64,000 nt of DNA from Clostridia bacterium (GCA_017461945.1 JAFTSB010000067.1:1-64000), one strand, 5' to 3'. Counted from the stretch's first letter, positions 8,459 to 18,190 are shown. A program made the numbers and translations. The notes: a model not told the origin generated them from the letters alone.

Positions 8459-9330
8459 AAAGCTTTGCATTGATTACGAATTTTAATATTTACGATAAGG
8501 CAGTTGCAGCCATGAAGGTGGCCGAAACGTTGTTAACGCACGGCGTCAGAGTGCTGATACCTTCTGTGAACAAGGACCGCATTTTTCGTATGCACAAGAG
8601 TCGCAGAGAATACGAATATATGCCATTGGAGGAGGTCTACAAGGAGGCGGACTGTATCATTGTCCTGGGGGGAGACGGTTCAATTTTGGATGCCGCCCGC
8701 CGCGCAGCGCCGCTGAAAAAACCATTGCTTGGTATCAATATGGGGCACCTCGGCTATATGGCAGAGTTGGAAATGAACGAATTGGACCTGCTGGGACAGG
8801 TGATTGCGGGTGATTATGAAATTGACGAGCGAGCCATGCTCTCTGTCACCGTGCATACACAAAGCGGCGGCCAAAAGGCAGAATCCTTTGCGCTAAACGA
8901 AGCGGTGATCTCCAACGGCTCGGTTGCCCGTATTGTGGAGCTTGAGTTGTATGAGGGCGGAGATCTGGTATCGACCTATCGCGCCGACGGTATGATTGTG
9001 GCGACTCCCACGGGATCGACCGCCTACTCTATGTCGGCCGGCGGCCCTATTGTCGATCCGCATTTGAACTGCTTGTTGGTAACCCCTATTTGTCCCCATT
9101 CCTTAACAGCGCGGCCGTTATTGTTTCACCAAGATGCGATCATGGAGATTAAAAACATCTGTCAAAGAGAAAAAATGCTGTTTCTCACGGTAGATGGTCG
9201 CATTAACTTTGAGATTTATCGTGGCGATGTTGTGCGCATTTCCCGCGCCAACATGACCACACGCCTGATCCGCTTGCGAAAGGGCGGCTTTTATACAAGA
9301 CTTCAACAGAAAATGAATATGCATATTTAA
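8455..9330 (+). CDS. nadK: NAD kinase
   Basis: The 291-residue product has the diagnostic GGDGSILDAARRA nucleotide-binding loop, LNEAVISNG, the TPTGSTAYSMSAGGPI motif and a C-terminal beta domain with VDGRINFEI. NAD kinase phosphorylates NAD+ at the 2' position of the adenosine ribose and is the only route to NADP+. The start overlaps the tlyA stop by four bases; tlyA-nadK-argR-recN is a conserved order in Firmicutes. Confidence 0.95.
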   Translation: MKSFALITNFNIYDKAVAAMKVAETLLTHGVRVLIPSVNKDRIFRMHKSRREYEYMPLEEVYKEADCIIVLGGDGSILDAARRAAPLKKPLLGINMGHLGYMAELEMNELDLLGQVIAGDYEIDERAMLSVTVHTQSGGQKAESFALNEAVISNGSVARIVELELYEGGDLVSTYRADGMIVATPTGSTAYSMSAGGPIVDPHLNCLLVTPICPHSLTARPLLFHQDAIMEIKNICQREKMLFLTVDGRINFEIYRGDVVRISRANMTTRLIRLRKGGFYTRLQQKMNMHI

Positions 9331-9341
9331 AGAGGTAAATC

Positions 9342-9800
9342 ATGAAAATCAACAGACAGAAAAAAATATTGGAAATTGTTAGCCGCTATACCGTTGAAAC
9401 GCAGGATGATCTGATCGATCGTTTGATGATCGAGGGTTTTACGGTTACTCAGGCAACAATCTCCCGCGACATTCGTGAGTTGCAGTTAACAAAGGTTTTG
9501 ACCGGAAAAGGTACATACCGCTATGTCGCCCCTAAAAAAGAAGATTTGGCAGGGAACATGAAATTCAACGCCGCGTTGGTGGATTCTATTGTTTCAGTGG
9601 AATATGCCCAAAATATCGTTGTGATCAAGACTTATCCGGGCCTTGCCAATGCAGTAGCCAGCGGCATTGACAATCTTTCGATTGCCGAGGTGTTGGGTTG
9701 TGTTGCAGGCGATGATACCATCTTTGTTGCTACCCGTCACGAGGCCTCTGCAAAAAACTTCAGCGAGCGTATTCATATTATGATGAAAGCAGGCGAATGA
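9342..9800 (+). CDS. argR: Arginine repressor ArgR
   Basis: A 152-residue regulator with the N-terminal winged helix (RQKKILEIVSRYTVETQDDL, TQATISRDIRELQLTK) and the C-terminal hexamerisation and arginine-binding domain (GLANAVASGIDN, GCVAGDDTIFVATR). It senses arginine and represses arg biosynthetic genes by binding ARG boxes. No arginine genes lie nearby; its place between nadK and recN is the usual Firmicute one. An AGAGG site precedes the ATG by seven bases. Confidence 0.95.
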   Translation: MKINRQKKILEIVSRYTVETQDDLIDRLMIEGFTVTQATISRDIRELQLTKVLTGKGTYRYVAPKKEDLAGNMKFNAALVDSIVSVEYAQNIVVIKTYPGLANAVASGIDNLSIAEVLGCVAGDDTIFVATRHEASAKNFSERIHIMMKAGE

Positions 9801-9803
9801 TCC

Positions 9804-11477
9804 ATGTTAGATTCTCTTCATATTGAGAATGTGGCTGTGATCTCCCGATTGGACGTGGACTTTTCCAAGGGGCTTTCTGTCATTACGGGCGAGACCGGTT
9901 CCGGCAAATCTGTGATGATTGATTCGCTCGCGTTTCTCTTGGGCGGCAAGCCCGCGCGGGAATTGGTACGCACCGGAGAGGAAATGGCTACCGTCAGCGC
10001 CGTTTTTACCGATGTAGGGAGCGCTTGCCGTTCCTATTTGGCAGAAATAGGCATAGCCAGCGGCGATGAATTACTTTTACAGCGAACACTGACTGTCGAT
10101 GGTAAGGTAAAAAGCCGATTAAACGGCAGGGTGATCACGCAAACCATTTTGCGTGAGTTGGCCGGCTACTTGGTCAGCATTCACGGGCAGAACGACAATC
10201 AACTTCTTTTGCGTCGTGATGTGCAGGAAAAATTATTGGACAATATATCGGATTTTGGCAGTTCCATGACCACGTATGCACAAGTCTATTCTGCATTGCG
10301 AACGGCCAAGGATTTGCTGTCAAATTTAAAAAAGGATAGTGCAGAAGCTAACCGCTTGCGTGATATTTTAACCTTTCAAATTGGCGAGATTGATGCGGCG
10401 CATTTGCGAGTGGGTGAAGAAGAAGAACTTCTTGCCAAACGCGCCAAGCTACAAAACGCAGAAAAAATTGCCAAACAGGCTGATTTCACCTATCGTGTGC
10501 TATATGGCAGCGAAAAGGGATCGGCGGCACTTATTCTGGAGCGTGCCTCGCAAGCGATGCATCAGCTGTCATCCGTGATGCCTGAAGCCGCAGAAGCGGC
10601 AGAAAAGCTGATGAATATGCGTTATGAAGTCGAAGATATCGCTAATACCGCTCGCGACATGGCCGAAGATACCGACGGCGATCCCACCGTTGCGTTGAAC
10701 CGTATTGAGGGGCGATTGGACGCTATTACAAAGCTTCAAAAAAAATACGGAGAGGATATTTCTTCTGTTTTAGCGTTTCGTGAAGAAGCTGCCAAAAAGC
10801 TGGATACACTGGAGCATTCCGACGAAGAAGAAGCGCGGCTGCAGGAAGAGATTAAAACCTTGGAGCAAAAGCTCTCCAAGCTTGCAAAATTGCTTCACGA
10901 TGCGCGCTTGAAGGCTGCCAACGAACTTGGAAAACGTGTGCAAGAAAATCTCGGATTTTTGGATATGCCGTCCGTGCATTTTCAAATCGTTGTAGAACCG
11001 ACTGAGATCTATCGCTCCAACGGTAACGATCACGTAGAATTCTGCATTTCTACTAACCCAGGCGAGCCCCTGGCTCCCTTGACAAAAATTGCTTCCGGTG
11101 GTGAACTGGCGCGCATTATGTTGGCTTTGAGAAGCGTGCTGAATGACCGCGATGGCGTGGCAACGGCGGTGTTTGATGAGGTCGATACGGGCATTTCCGG
11201 TAAAACGGCCAGAAAAATCGGCATCAAGCTTGCCGAGATCGGAAAAACGACGCAGGTCTTGTGCATTACGCATTCTGCACAGATCGCCTCTCTAGCTACG
11301 GCGCATTATAAAATTGCCAAGCACGAGGATGCAGGACGAGCTTTTACCACGGTTTCCCCTTTGAACGAGGAGGGGAGAGTGGCCGAAGTGGCACGTATTC
11401 TTGGCGGACTTCAGATCACCAAGGTGCAATCAGAAGCTGCCGTTGAAATGATCGAGGAGGGAAGGCGCTACCGATGA
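9804..11477 (+). CDS. recN: DNA repair protein RecN
   Basis: The 557-residue SMC-like ATPase has an N-terminal Walker A (TGETGSGKSVMID), a central coiled coil of about 300 residues and a C-terminal ABC signature ASGGELARIMLAL followed by Walker B FDEVDTGISG. RecN is recruited early to double-strand breaks and holds DNA ends together for RecA-dependent repair. It starts three bases after argR and overlaps the next gene by four bases. In sporulating relatives spoIVB and spo0A often follow recN; here they do not. Confidence 0.96.
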   Translation: MLDSLHIENVAVISRLDVDFSKGLSVITGETGSGKSVMIDSLAFLLGGKPARELVRTGEEMATVSAVFTDVGSACRSYLAEIGIASGDELLLQRTLTVDGKVKSRLNGRVITQTILRELAGYLVSIHGQNDNQLLLRRDVQEKLLDNISDFGSSMTTYAQVYSALRTAKDLLSNLKKDSAEANRLRDILTFQIGEIDAAHLRVGEEEELLAKRAKLQNAEKIAKQADFTYRVLYGSEKGSAALILERASQAMHQLSSVMPEAAEAAEKLMNMRYEVEDIANTARDMAEDTDGDPTVALNRIEGRLDAITKLQKKYGEDISSVLAFREEAAKKLDTLEHSDEEEARLQEEIKTLEQKLSKLAKLLHDARLKAANELGKRVQENLGFLDMPSVHFQIVVEPTEIYRSNGNDHVEFCISTNPGEPLAPLTKIASGGELARIMLALRSVLNDRDGVATAVFDEVDTGISGKTARKIGIKLAEIGKTTQVLCITHSAQIASLATAHYKIAKHEDAGRAFTTVSPLNEEGRVAEVARILGGLQITKVQSEAAVEMIEEGRRYR

Positions 11478-11947
11478 AAAACAAAACCAATGCCATGCGG
11501 CGCTTGGATGCGGCGCGTATCCCATACGAGGTGTTTGAATACGAGGTGGATGAAAACGACCTTTCTGGCAAGCACATTGCGGATGAGATCGGCCTCCCAC
11601 ACGAAATGGTGTTTAAAACGCTTGTTGCCAAGGGAGATAAAACCGGGCCGGTGGTATTTTGTATCCCGGTCGATTTGGAAATTGATTTGAAAAAGGCCGC
11701 GCGTGTTACGGGCAATAAAAGGATTGAAATGATCCACGTGAAGGATTTATTGGCTCTGACCGGTTATATCCGGGGCGGTTGCTCACCGATCGGCATGAAA
11801 AAACAGTTTCCCACCTACGTACACGAATCTGCATTACGATTTGAAAAGATCACAGTCAGCTCCGGCGTACGCGGTGCGCAGCTTTTGATCGCCGTTGAGC
11901 AGCTGTTATCCTTTGTATGCGCGCAAAGTGCCGATGTCACGCAATAA
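11474..11947 (+). CDS. ybaK: YbaK/EbsC-type aminoacyl-tRNA deacylase
   Basis: The 157-residue protein matches the YbaK/EbsC branch of the prolyl-tRNA editing fold: TNAMRRLDAARIPYEVFEYE at the start, HEMVFKTLVAKGD, the catalytic-type lysine region in DLKKAARVTG, and GGCSPIGMKKQFPTY. YbaK hydrolyses Cys-tRNA(Pro) mischarged by prolyl-tRNA synthetase. It overlaps recN by four bases and is probably the last gene of the nusB operon, because glyQS has its own promoter just downstream. I see no clear hairpin terminator between them. Confidence 0.9.
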   Translation: MKNKTNAMRRLDAARIPYEVFEYEVDENDLSGKHIADEIGLPHEMVFKTLVAKGDKTGPVVFCIPVDLEIDLKKAARVTGNKRIEMIHVKDLLALTGYIRGGCSPIGMKKQFPTYVHESALRFEKITVSSGVRGAQLLIAVEQLLSFVCAQSADVTQ

Positions 11948-11961
11948 ATTGCGTACAGGCC

Positions 11962-11990
11962 TTGACAAACACTTACCAAAAGAGTAAAAT
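11962..11990 (+). promoter_or_regulatory. Sigma-A promoter of glyQS
   Basis: Perfect TTGACA (11962-11967), 17-base spacer, TAAAAT (11985-11990). The leader is only about 25 bases, which leaves no room for a T-box. Confidence 0.82.
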
Positions 11991-12020
11991 AAATTTATAT
12001 TTTTACATTTAGGAGTTATT

Positions 12021-13436
12021 ATGAACAACCTTGAAAAAACAATGGACAAAATTGTCGCTCTTTGCAAAAATCGCGGCTTTATTTTCCCTGGCTCTGAGAT
12101 CTATGGTGGTCTGGCAAATTCCTGGGACTACGGCCCTCTTGGCGTAGAGTTTAAAAACAACGTCAAAAAGGCTTGGTGGAAGAAGTTTGTACAGGAGAGC
12201 CGCTATAATGTCGGTCTTGATAGCGCAATCATTATGAACCCTGAGGCATGGGTGGCATCTGGCCACGTTGGCGGTTTTTCTGACCCCTTAATGGACTGCA
12301 AGTCCTGTAAGGCTCGTCACCGTGCAGATAAGCTTATTGAGGAATATGCATTTGAGCATGGCACCGACGATAATCCTGCCGGCTGGACCTTTGAGCAGAT
12401 GTCCGAATATATCGCCGAGAAGGGAATTGTCTGCCCCGTTTGCGGCAAGGCGGATTTTACCGCTATCAAAAAGTTCAATCTGATGTTCAAGACCTTTATC
12501 GGTGTTACCGAGGATAACGCCAACACCGTTTATCTCCGTCCCGAGACCGCGCAGGGAATTTTCGTGAATTTCCCCGCCATCCAGCGTTCTACACGCCGCA
12601 AGCTGCCCTTTGGTGTTTGCCAGATCGGCAAATCCTTCCGTAATGAGATTACTCCCGGCAACTTTGTATTCCGTACCCGTGAGTTTGAGCAGATGGAGCT
12701 GGAGTTCTTCTGCAAGCCCGGTACGGATCTTGAGTGGTTTGCCTATTGGAAGGATTTTTGCAAGAATTGGTTGCTGAATCTCGGTATGCGTGAGGAAAAT
12801 CTCCGTTTGCGCGATCACGATCCCGAGGAGCTTGCGTTCTATTCCAAGGGTACTACCGACTTTGAATTCTTGTTCCCGTTTGGATGGGGCGAGCTGTGGG
12901 GCATTGCAGACCGTACCGACTACGATCTGGGCCAGCACGCCAAGCATTCCGGCAAGGATATGACTTACTTTGATCCCGAAACCAACGAGCGCTATACGCC
13001 TTATGTAGTTGAGCCTTCTCTTGGTGCGGACCGTGTTGCATTGGCATTCCTGGTGGATGCTTATGACGAGGAAGTCATCGACGAGGCTAAGAATGATGTT
13101 CGCGTTGTGCTGCATTTGCATCCTGCTCTGGCTCCTTACAAGGTGGCTGTGCTGCCCTTGTCCAAGAAGCTTTCTGACAAAGCCTTGGAGGTTCGCGATG
13201 AGCTTGCAAAGTACTTTGCAGTCGACTACGACGAGACCGGATCTATCGGTAAGCGCTATCGCCGCGAGGATGAAATCGGTACGCCCCTTTGCGTTACCAT
13301 CGACTTTGAGACCGTTGGCGACGGTGAAAAGGCTGCTGACAATTGCGTGACCGTGCGTGACCGTGATACGATGGAGCAGGTGCGTATTCCGATTGACCAA
13401 TTGAAGGATTATATCGAAAAGAAAATTGCATTTTAA
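12021..13436 (+). CDS. glyQS: Glycyl-tRNA synthetase, dimeric class II type
   Basis: A single 471-residue chain of the alpha-2 type and not the alpha-beta type. It has [18 protein letters not shown] and [15 protein letters not shown] at the N-terminus, motif 2 around [18 protein letters not shown] and [10 protein letters not shown], motif 3 in [14 protein letters not shown], and a C-terminal anticodon-binding domain ending in IEKKIAF. It also has a cysteine pair CPVCG typical of this form. It charges tRNA-Gly. AGGAG lies eight bases before the ATG. Promoter and terminator make it a single-gene unit. Confidence 0.96.
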   Translation: MNNLEKTMDKIVALCKNRGFIFPGSEIYGGLANSWDYGPLGVEFKNNVKKAWWKKFVQESRYNVGLDSAIIMNPEAWVASGHVGGFSDPLMDCKSCKARHRADKLIEEYAFEHGTDDNPAGWTFEQMSEYIAEKGIVCPVCGKADFTAIKKFNLMFKTFIGVTEDNANTVYLRPETAQGIFVNFPAIQRSTRRKLPFGVCQIGKSFRNEITPGNFVFRTREFEQMELEFFCKPGTDLEWFAYWKDFCKNWLLNLGMREENLRLRDHDPEELAFYSKGTTDFEFLFPFGWGELWGIADRTDYDLGQHAKHSGKDMTYFDPETNERYTPYVVEPSLGADRVALAFLVDAYDEEVIDEAKNDVRVVLHLHPALAPYKVAVLPLSKKLSDKALEVRDELAKYFAVDYDETGSIGKRYRREDEIGTPLCVTIDFETVGDGEKAADNCVTVRDRDTMEQVRIPIDQLKDYIEKKIAF

Positions 13437-13468
13437 GAAAAAAGGCGGCAATTTTGCCGCCTTTTTTC
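13437..13468 (+). terminator. Terminator of glyQS
   Basis: Stem AAAGGCGGCAA / TTGCCGCCTTT with a two-base centre, flanked by A and T runs (TTTTTT at 13462-13467). It closes the glyQS transcript just before the next promoter. Confidence 0.88.
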
Positions 13469-13478
13469 TGTATATATA

Positions 13479-13507
13479 TTGACATTAAAAATAATATGTA
13501 GTAAAAT
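13479..13507 (+). promoter_or_regulatory. Sigma-A promoter of the seven-gene FtsK/WXG operon
   Basis: Perfect TTGACA (13479-13484), 17-base spacer, TAAAAT (13502-13507). Together with the terminator at 23621 it bounds a 10-kb unit whose gaps are at most 26 bases. Confidence 0.8.
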
Positions 13508-13547
13508 AGCCTATATAATGCTTTTTCGAGAAAGGAGGAAAATAAAA

Positions 13548-15461
13548 ATGAACACTTTGGATGTTTTTGCCGGCCTTTCTTGGGGGAGTTTGGATCGATA
13601 TAAAATCTTTCACGATCAAATTGTCCGCAAAGAACGCGCCGCAGAGCTGGATGGCCGCATTCTTGATCTGATCGCAAAGCCCCAAAATGTTGCTTGGGCC
13701 AGATCCGCTGTGGATTTTTGTGCGCGAGAGACCGGGGCAAACCGAGATGTGTTTGACCTTTCCAAAGAGGCTTATCGGCTCACCGAAATCCGAGATAAGG
13801 CGAGAGCTATCTTGGACGCAGAGGGTGTGCGCTTGGCCGGGGAGAAAAAACAATCTGCTGCCAATGCCGATGCGACGATTCTAACTCTTTCAAAAGCTCC
13901 CAGAAATCAATATTGGTGTCAAGAGGTATTACAGCTGGAGCGTGAGGTGCAAGACTTATCACGCGATGCGCGCATGATGATGAAGCAGCTGTCTTTACTG
14001 CAACAGCTGGTGAAGGAAACGGGGCCTTTGCTGGAAGCCGTGGCGATCGATGATGAGATCCGCACCTTAAACAAAGATAACAGACGCGATAAAAATTGGC
14101 TTTCTGCCGTGGAAGCACTCAAAAACAAAATAACCGCTTCCATCAAACCGTTGATGCAAGAGCTGTCTGCCTATGAAGAGCTGCAAAAGAAGTATTGGCA
14201 AGTGGTCCGATACCCCATTTATTCTGAATATAACATTTGCCTTGATCAAATAGAAAGCGGAAAATGGGAGCAAAAGCCCATACGCGATAAATTTTTGACA
14301 TTGCACGAAAATCTGAACAAACACGGATTTTCAATGAGTGAGCATATTCGGGATTTTCAAGACCGATGGGCCAGTGCCAAGGAAAAGGTAGATGCAAAAA
14401 ATCGCAGTCTTGCCGCCGCCGAGCTGGCGCGCAAAAATGCCGCCATTCACGAAGCGCAGCAACAAAAAGCGAAGCCTTATGAGGATTGTCTGTTGCAAAT
14501 CGAAAGTGGGCAATTCGACGCTCAGGTGCTATATGGTACGTTCAATCAACTGGATGTTGCAATCAAAAGGCTTGATTTTGATCTCTCAAATTACGTGGAT
14601 AAATTCCAAAGCCGATGGAGCACGGCACGAAAAACGCTTGTAAATGAGCGCAATCGCATTGCCGAGGAGGCGCGTTTGGCTCGATTGGCAAATGAAAGAC
14701 TGGCTCGAGAGCAAGAAGAACGTGATCGTCAAGCCCAGTGGGCTTTGGATAAAAAACGAAAGAGAAATGAGCGGCTTTTGAGCGGTTTTGTATTCCTTTG
14801 GGTGCCGTTTATATTGGCAATGATGTTCTTTGCCTTTTTGCTGGCTGCCAAACAAGAATTTCAATGGTATGCTCCGTTTGTTAGTGCCGCTGCAATGATT
14901 GCGGTTTGGTTTTTTGCCTTCCAAGCCGGCAGCATGAAAATTTTGGTCGTTTCTATGCTGTTGGTGGGTGTTAATGCCATCGTTTCCGGTGTATATCATC
15001 AATTTTCCACTTTTGCAGTGATCTGCAGTGTGGTAGCCGCCGGAGCAACTGCATTCCTGTGCGCAAGCACGGTGATGTATGAAACCGATAAACCGATCAA
15101 ACGCGCTGTTTCTCCTTGTATCACCATTGCCTTGGTGATAGGTGTGGTAGAGCTTTTCGTGCCCTCTATGCTTGAAAAAAGCTTCTGGCACGCGTGCTGG
15201 ATTGTTCCTATTACGGCGGCCATTATTGCGTTCCTATCGATACATACCTTTAAGGGCAAGAATGATGCAGAGCCGGCCGTGCAGTTCGGCCTTACCTTTG
15301 GATATGGCGCGGTGTTTGCCTTGTTAGCCTTGGTGAGAACCATTTTGCTATCCAGAGCTATATTAGAAGCAGGGGCAGGAAAAATATTGGTTTTGATCGC
15401 TGTTTCTACAATCATGTTTTTTGTTAGTTATTTTTATTGTGATGAACATATTTGCAAGTAA
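13548..15461 (+). CDS. Coiled-coil multi-spanning membrane protein, first gene of the FtsK/WXG operon
   Basis: I do not recognise a named family. The 637-residue protein has a charged helical N-terminal half (residues 1-405) and about eight hydrophobic segments from about 409 to 635. It has no signal peptide, so the coiled-coil half is probably cytosolic. Residues about 228-286 and 311-370 form two copies of a repeat with the pattern Y-x-x-C-L-x-Q-I-E-S-G, a central F-x-x-L and F-Q-x-R-W-x-x-A. The start (MNTLDVFAGLSWGSLDRY) closely resembles that of the next gene (FDLFADLSWGDLNRY), showing the two are paralogues. An AAAGGAGG site precedes the ATG. It may be an anchor or channel for the ATPase encoded two genes downstream; that role is inference from context. 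Confidence 0.8.
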   Translation: MNTLDVFAGLSWGSLDRYKIFHDQIVRKERAAELDGRILDLIAKPQNVAWARSAVDFCARETGANRDVFDLSKEAYRLTEIRDKARAILDAEGVRLAGEKKQSAANADATILTLSKAPRNQYWCQEVLQLEREVQDLSRDARMMMKQLSLLQQLVKETGPLLEAVAIDDEIRTLNKDNRRDKNWLSAVEALKNKITASIKPLMQELSAYEELQKKYWQVVRYPIYSEYNICLDQIESGKWEQKPIRDKFLTLHENLNKHGFSMSEHIRDFQDRWASAKEKVDAKNRSLAAAELARKNAAIHEAQQQKAKPYEDCLLQIESGQFDAQVLYGTFNQLDVAIKRLDFDLSNYVDKFQSRWSTARKTLVNERNRIAEEARLARLANERLAREQEERDRQAQWALDKKRKRNERLLSGFVFLWVPFILAMMFFAFLLAAKQEFQWYAPFVSAAAMIAVWFFAFQAGSMKILVVSMLLVGVNAIVSGVYHQFSTFAVICSVVAAGATAFLCASTVMYETDKPIKRAVSPCITIALVIGVVELFVPSMLEKSFWHACWIVPITAAIIAFLSIHTFKGKNDAEPAVQFGLTFGYGAVFALLALVRTILLSRAILEAGAGKILVLIAVSTIMFFVSYFYCDEHICK

Positions 15462-15481
15462 CTGAAGGATGGAGTTATTAA

Positions 15482-18190
15482 ATGGGAAACAAATTTGACT
15501 TGTTTGCCGATCTGTCGTGGGGCGATCTGAATCGTTATAAGGCGAGACATGATCGTACCATCCGCGAGGAGCGAGCCAAAGAGCTTGATGAGCGGATCCG
15601 CGCACTGATCAAACGCGAAAAAACGGTGGCATGGGCCAATGCCGCCGTTGAATTCTGTGATCGTGAAACCACCCAAAATAAGGACGTGTTCCAGATTTCG
15701 CAGGAGGCCCACCGTCTCCCCAAGCTGAAGGAAGAGGCTCAGCTGATCATCAAGCAGGAAAAGGAGCGCATCGAGGAGGAGCGGAGAATTGCCGCCGCCA
15801 ACGCCGCTGCGGCTGTGAAAAAGGTTGCCGCGGATGCCGATGCCACCATAGCCGCCCTTGCATCTGCACCTCGCAGTGGCTATTGGTGCCGCGAGGTCAA
15901 GGATATGGATGCCGAAGTGCAGAAAATGGCGCGCGAATCCAGAGTGCTGCTTAAAAATCTTTCTTTGCTGCAGAAGCTATTGAAAGAGGCGGAGCTGTTG
16001 CTGGAGGCGGAATCCGTTGACGAGCGCATCCGCGCCCTGAAAAAGGATACCAAGCGTGGCAAGGACTGGTTGAATTCGATGGACCTGTTAAGACCCAAGA
16101 TCACCACGCAGGTCAGACCACTCTTGAAAGAGGCCGACGCTTGGGAAGAGCTGCAAAAGGAATATCTGCGCGTGACTCGCTCCCCCATTTTCTCGGAATA
16201 TGCTCACTGCCTTGGGCAGATCGAAGAAGGGAAGTGGACACAAGAAACTGTGCGAAACAAGTTCCAGACGCTCAATCGCGATCTTGGCAAGCACAATTTC
16301 TCCATGGGTGAGTACGTGACGGACTTCCAATCTCGTTGGGCTTCTGCCAAAATGAAGGTGGATGCCGAGAACAAACGGTTGGCCGAGGCCGAGATCGCTC
16401 GCAAGGCTGCCGAGCGCGAAGCTGCAAATAAGCAAAAAGCACAGCCTTACGACGCTTGCTTGAAGCAGGTTGAGGCGGGCAGATTTGATCAGAAGCACGT
16501 TCGTGATGAGTTTGACAAGCTGGATAAAACGGCAAGAAATCTGGATACTGAGATTTCCAAGCATATCGATAAATTCCAGACGCGCTGGGCGGATGCCAAG
16601 AAGAAGGTTGAGGCAGAAAAGCGCCGCATTGCCGAGCTGGAGCGTGCGGAGCAGGAGCGTTTGGCCAAGATCGCTGCCGAGCAGCGCGAGATCGCGCGTA
16701 AGCGCCGCGCCGCCGAGGAAAGACGCGAAAAGCTACTCAAGGCCATCGGTGTGTTCTTTGGTATTGTAGGCCCCTTGGCTTTGATGTTTGTTGGCTTTTT
16801 GATCGCGGCTAATCTGGAGTGCCGTTGGTTTGCACCGTTCTTTGTTGCCGTTTCTTCAATCCTTTTGATCCATTGCGGCTTGATGGATGTTGACAATTGT
16901 GTAAATCCTTACGCCATCATTGGTCAGATAGCCTTTTATGGCGGATCGATTGCATTTTCACTGATGCAGGGTTACGGCATTGTTAATATGATCGTATGTG
17001 TTGTCTTGGTTGCGTTCTTCTTTAACGGTTACCCCCGTTTGAATTATTCCAGCCACGAAACACACGTACGCGTATGGCAATGTGTAGCCATTGTGGGCGT
17101 TGCAGCAATCGCAATGGTTGCTTTTAACGCGCTTTTGCCTGCTGTGCTGGAGTATGGTGTATGGCACGCAGCATGGTTCGTACCCGTTTTGGTCTTTGTT
17201 ATTACACTGGTGGGCTTTATCGGCTTCTTTGTCAATGACGACAACGAGACCGAAGACGCATCCCTGGCCTTTAACTGCATTGGATCGATCGTTTTGGGCG
17301 TATTTTCTTTGGCTTGCGCCGCTTTTGCGCTGCGCAATTTCAATGCGCTGAATCTGGAGCACATCACGCTGCTTTTGACCACGGCACTGCTGTCTGTTCT
17401 AGCTTGGATGGGCGCTTACATTCTTGGCCTCTTGGTCAGTGACAAGCCTGATTATGACGATCATACCGAAACAATGGGTAAAACGGCCGCCTTTACCGCA
17501 GGCTACATTGTTCCCGTTGGACTGATGTGCATTGGCTTTATGATCGCATCCTCTATCGGCAATCGTTGGTACGGCCCCTTTATTGCCGGCGCTTGTGCTG
17601 CGTTTATGGTACATATTGCAAAAATGGAAGAGGACGAGTGCGTCAGCGCATACTCTATCATTGGACAGATCGTACTGTATTTAAGCACTATTGGTTTCTC
17701 TATTCTGTTTGGCTTCGGTGTTTTCAATATGATTGTTTGCGTGATTTTGATCGCGCTGATCATTAACGGTTATCCTCGTTTGATCTACTATGGCTTTGAT
17801 ACCCACCAGCGTGTGTTCCAGGCAATTGGCATTTTCGCCTGTGTGGCAGTAATGATGCTGGCACTTGAGGTGTGGATGCCCCATATGATCGCATCTAACT
17901 TCTGGCACGCTTTGTGGATGGCACCCGTTATTGTGGCCGCCATTACCTTTGGCAGCTGCATGTGTATGCTGTGTGACGATTGCGGCAATGAAGGCGGTAT
18001 GGCCGTTCTTGGCTTGCTTAGCTTGGCCACCGGTCTTTCTGTACTGATCCGTTGCATCGTTTTGATCGTGACAACTGTCGATATCGGCGGTTTTGCTATG
18101 TTCTGGTTCATCGTGTTGATGGTCATTACCGCAGTTATCGGCTGGTTTGCGGGCGCAGGTCCCGTGTTCGCCATTCAGGACAATCTGTAA
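15482..18190 (+). CDS. Coiled-coil membrane protein with duplicated eight-helix module
   Basis: A 902-residue paralogue of the preceding gene with no family I can name. Residues 1-415 are a charged coiled coil with the same two repeats (near 240 and 323; Y-x-x-C-L-x-Q, F-Q-x-R-W-A). Residues about 417-658 and 664-902 are two copies of one eight-helix membrane module. Matching landmarks are YAIIGQIAFYGG versus YSIIGQIVLYLS, NMIVCVVLVAFFFNGYPRL versus NMIVCVILIALIINGYPRL, and WHAAWFVPV versus WHALWMAPV. The preceding gene has one such module, so this gene looks like a copy with an internal duplication, giving about 16 membrane segments. AAGGATGGAG precedes the ATG. A membrane platform or channel for the FtsK-type ATPase is a reasonable guess and no more. 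Confidence 0.82.
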   Translation: MGNKFDLFADLSWGDLNRYKARHDRTIREERAKELDERIRALIKREKTVAWANAAVEFCDRETTQNKDVFQISQEAHRLPKLKEEAQLIIKQEKERIEEERRIAAANAAAAVKKVAADADATIAALASAPRSGYWCREVKDMDAEVQKMARESRVLLKNLSLLQKLLKEAELLLEAESVDERIRALKKDTKRGKDWLNSMDLLRPKITTQVRPLLKEADAWEELQKEYLRVTRSPIFSEYAHCLGQIEEGKWTQETVRNKFQTLNRDLGKHNFSMGEYVTDFQSRWASAKMKVDAENKRLAEAEIARKAAEREAANKQKAQPYDACLKQVEAGRFDQKHVRDEFDKLDKTARNLDTEISKHIDKFQTRWADAKKKVEAEKRRIAELERAEQERLAKIAAEQREIARKRRAAEERREKLLKAIGVFFGIVGPLALMFVGFLIAANLECRWFAPFFVAVSSILLIHCGLMDVDNCVNPYAIIGQIAFYGGSIAFSLMQGYGIVNMIVCVVLVAFFFNGYPRLNYSSHETHVRVWQCVAIVGVAAIAMVAFNALLPAVLEYGVWHAAWFVPVLVFVITLVGFIGFFVNDDNETEDASLAFNCIGSIVLGVFSLACAAFALRNFNALNLEHITLLLTTALLSVLAWMGAYILGLLVSDKPDYDDHTETMGKTAAFTAGYIVPVGLMCIGFMIASSIGNRWYGPFIAGACAAFMVHIAKMEEDECVSAYSIIGQIVLYLSTIGFSILFGFGVFNMIVCVILIALIINGYPRLIYYGFDTHQRVFQAIGIFACVAVMMLALEVWMPHMIASNFWHALWMAPVIVAAITFGSCMCMLCDDCGNEGGMAVLGLLSLATGLSVLIRCIVLIVTTVDIGGFAMFWFIVLMVITAVIGWFAGAGPVFAIQDNL

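Noticed and set aside
11948-12020. T-box riboswitch before glyQS
   Set aside because: Only about 25 bases lie between the likely transcription start and the ATG, too short for a T-box.
12288-13451. 387-codon frame on the minus strand
   Set aside because: Antisense to glyQS and crosses its terminator; no domain or start site.
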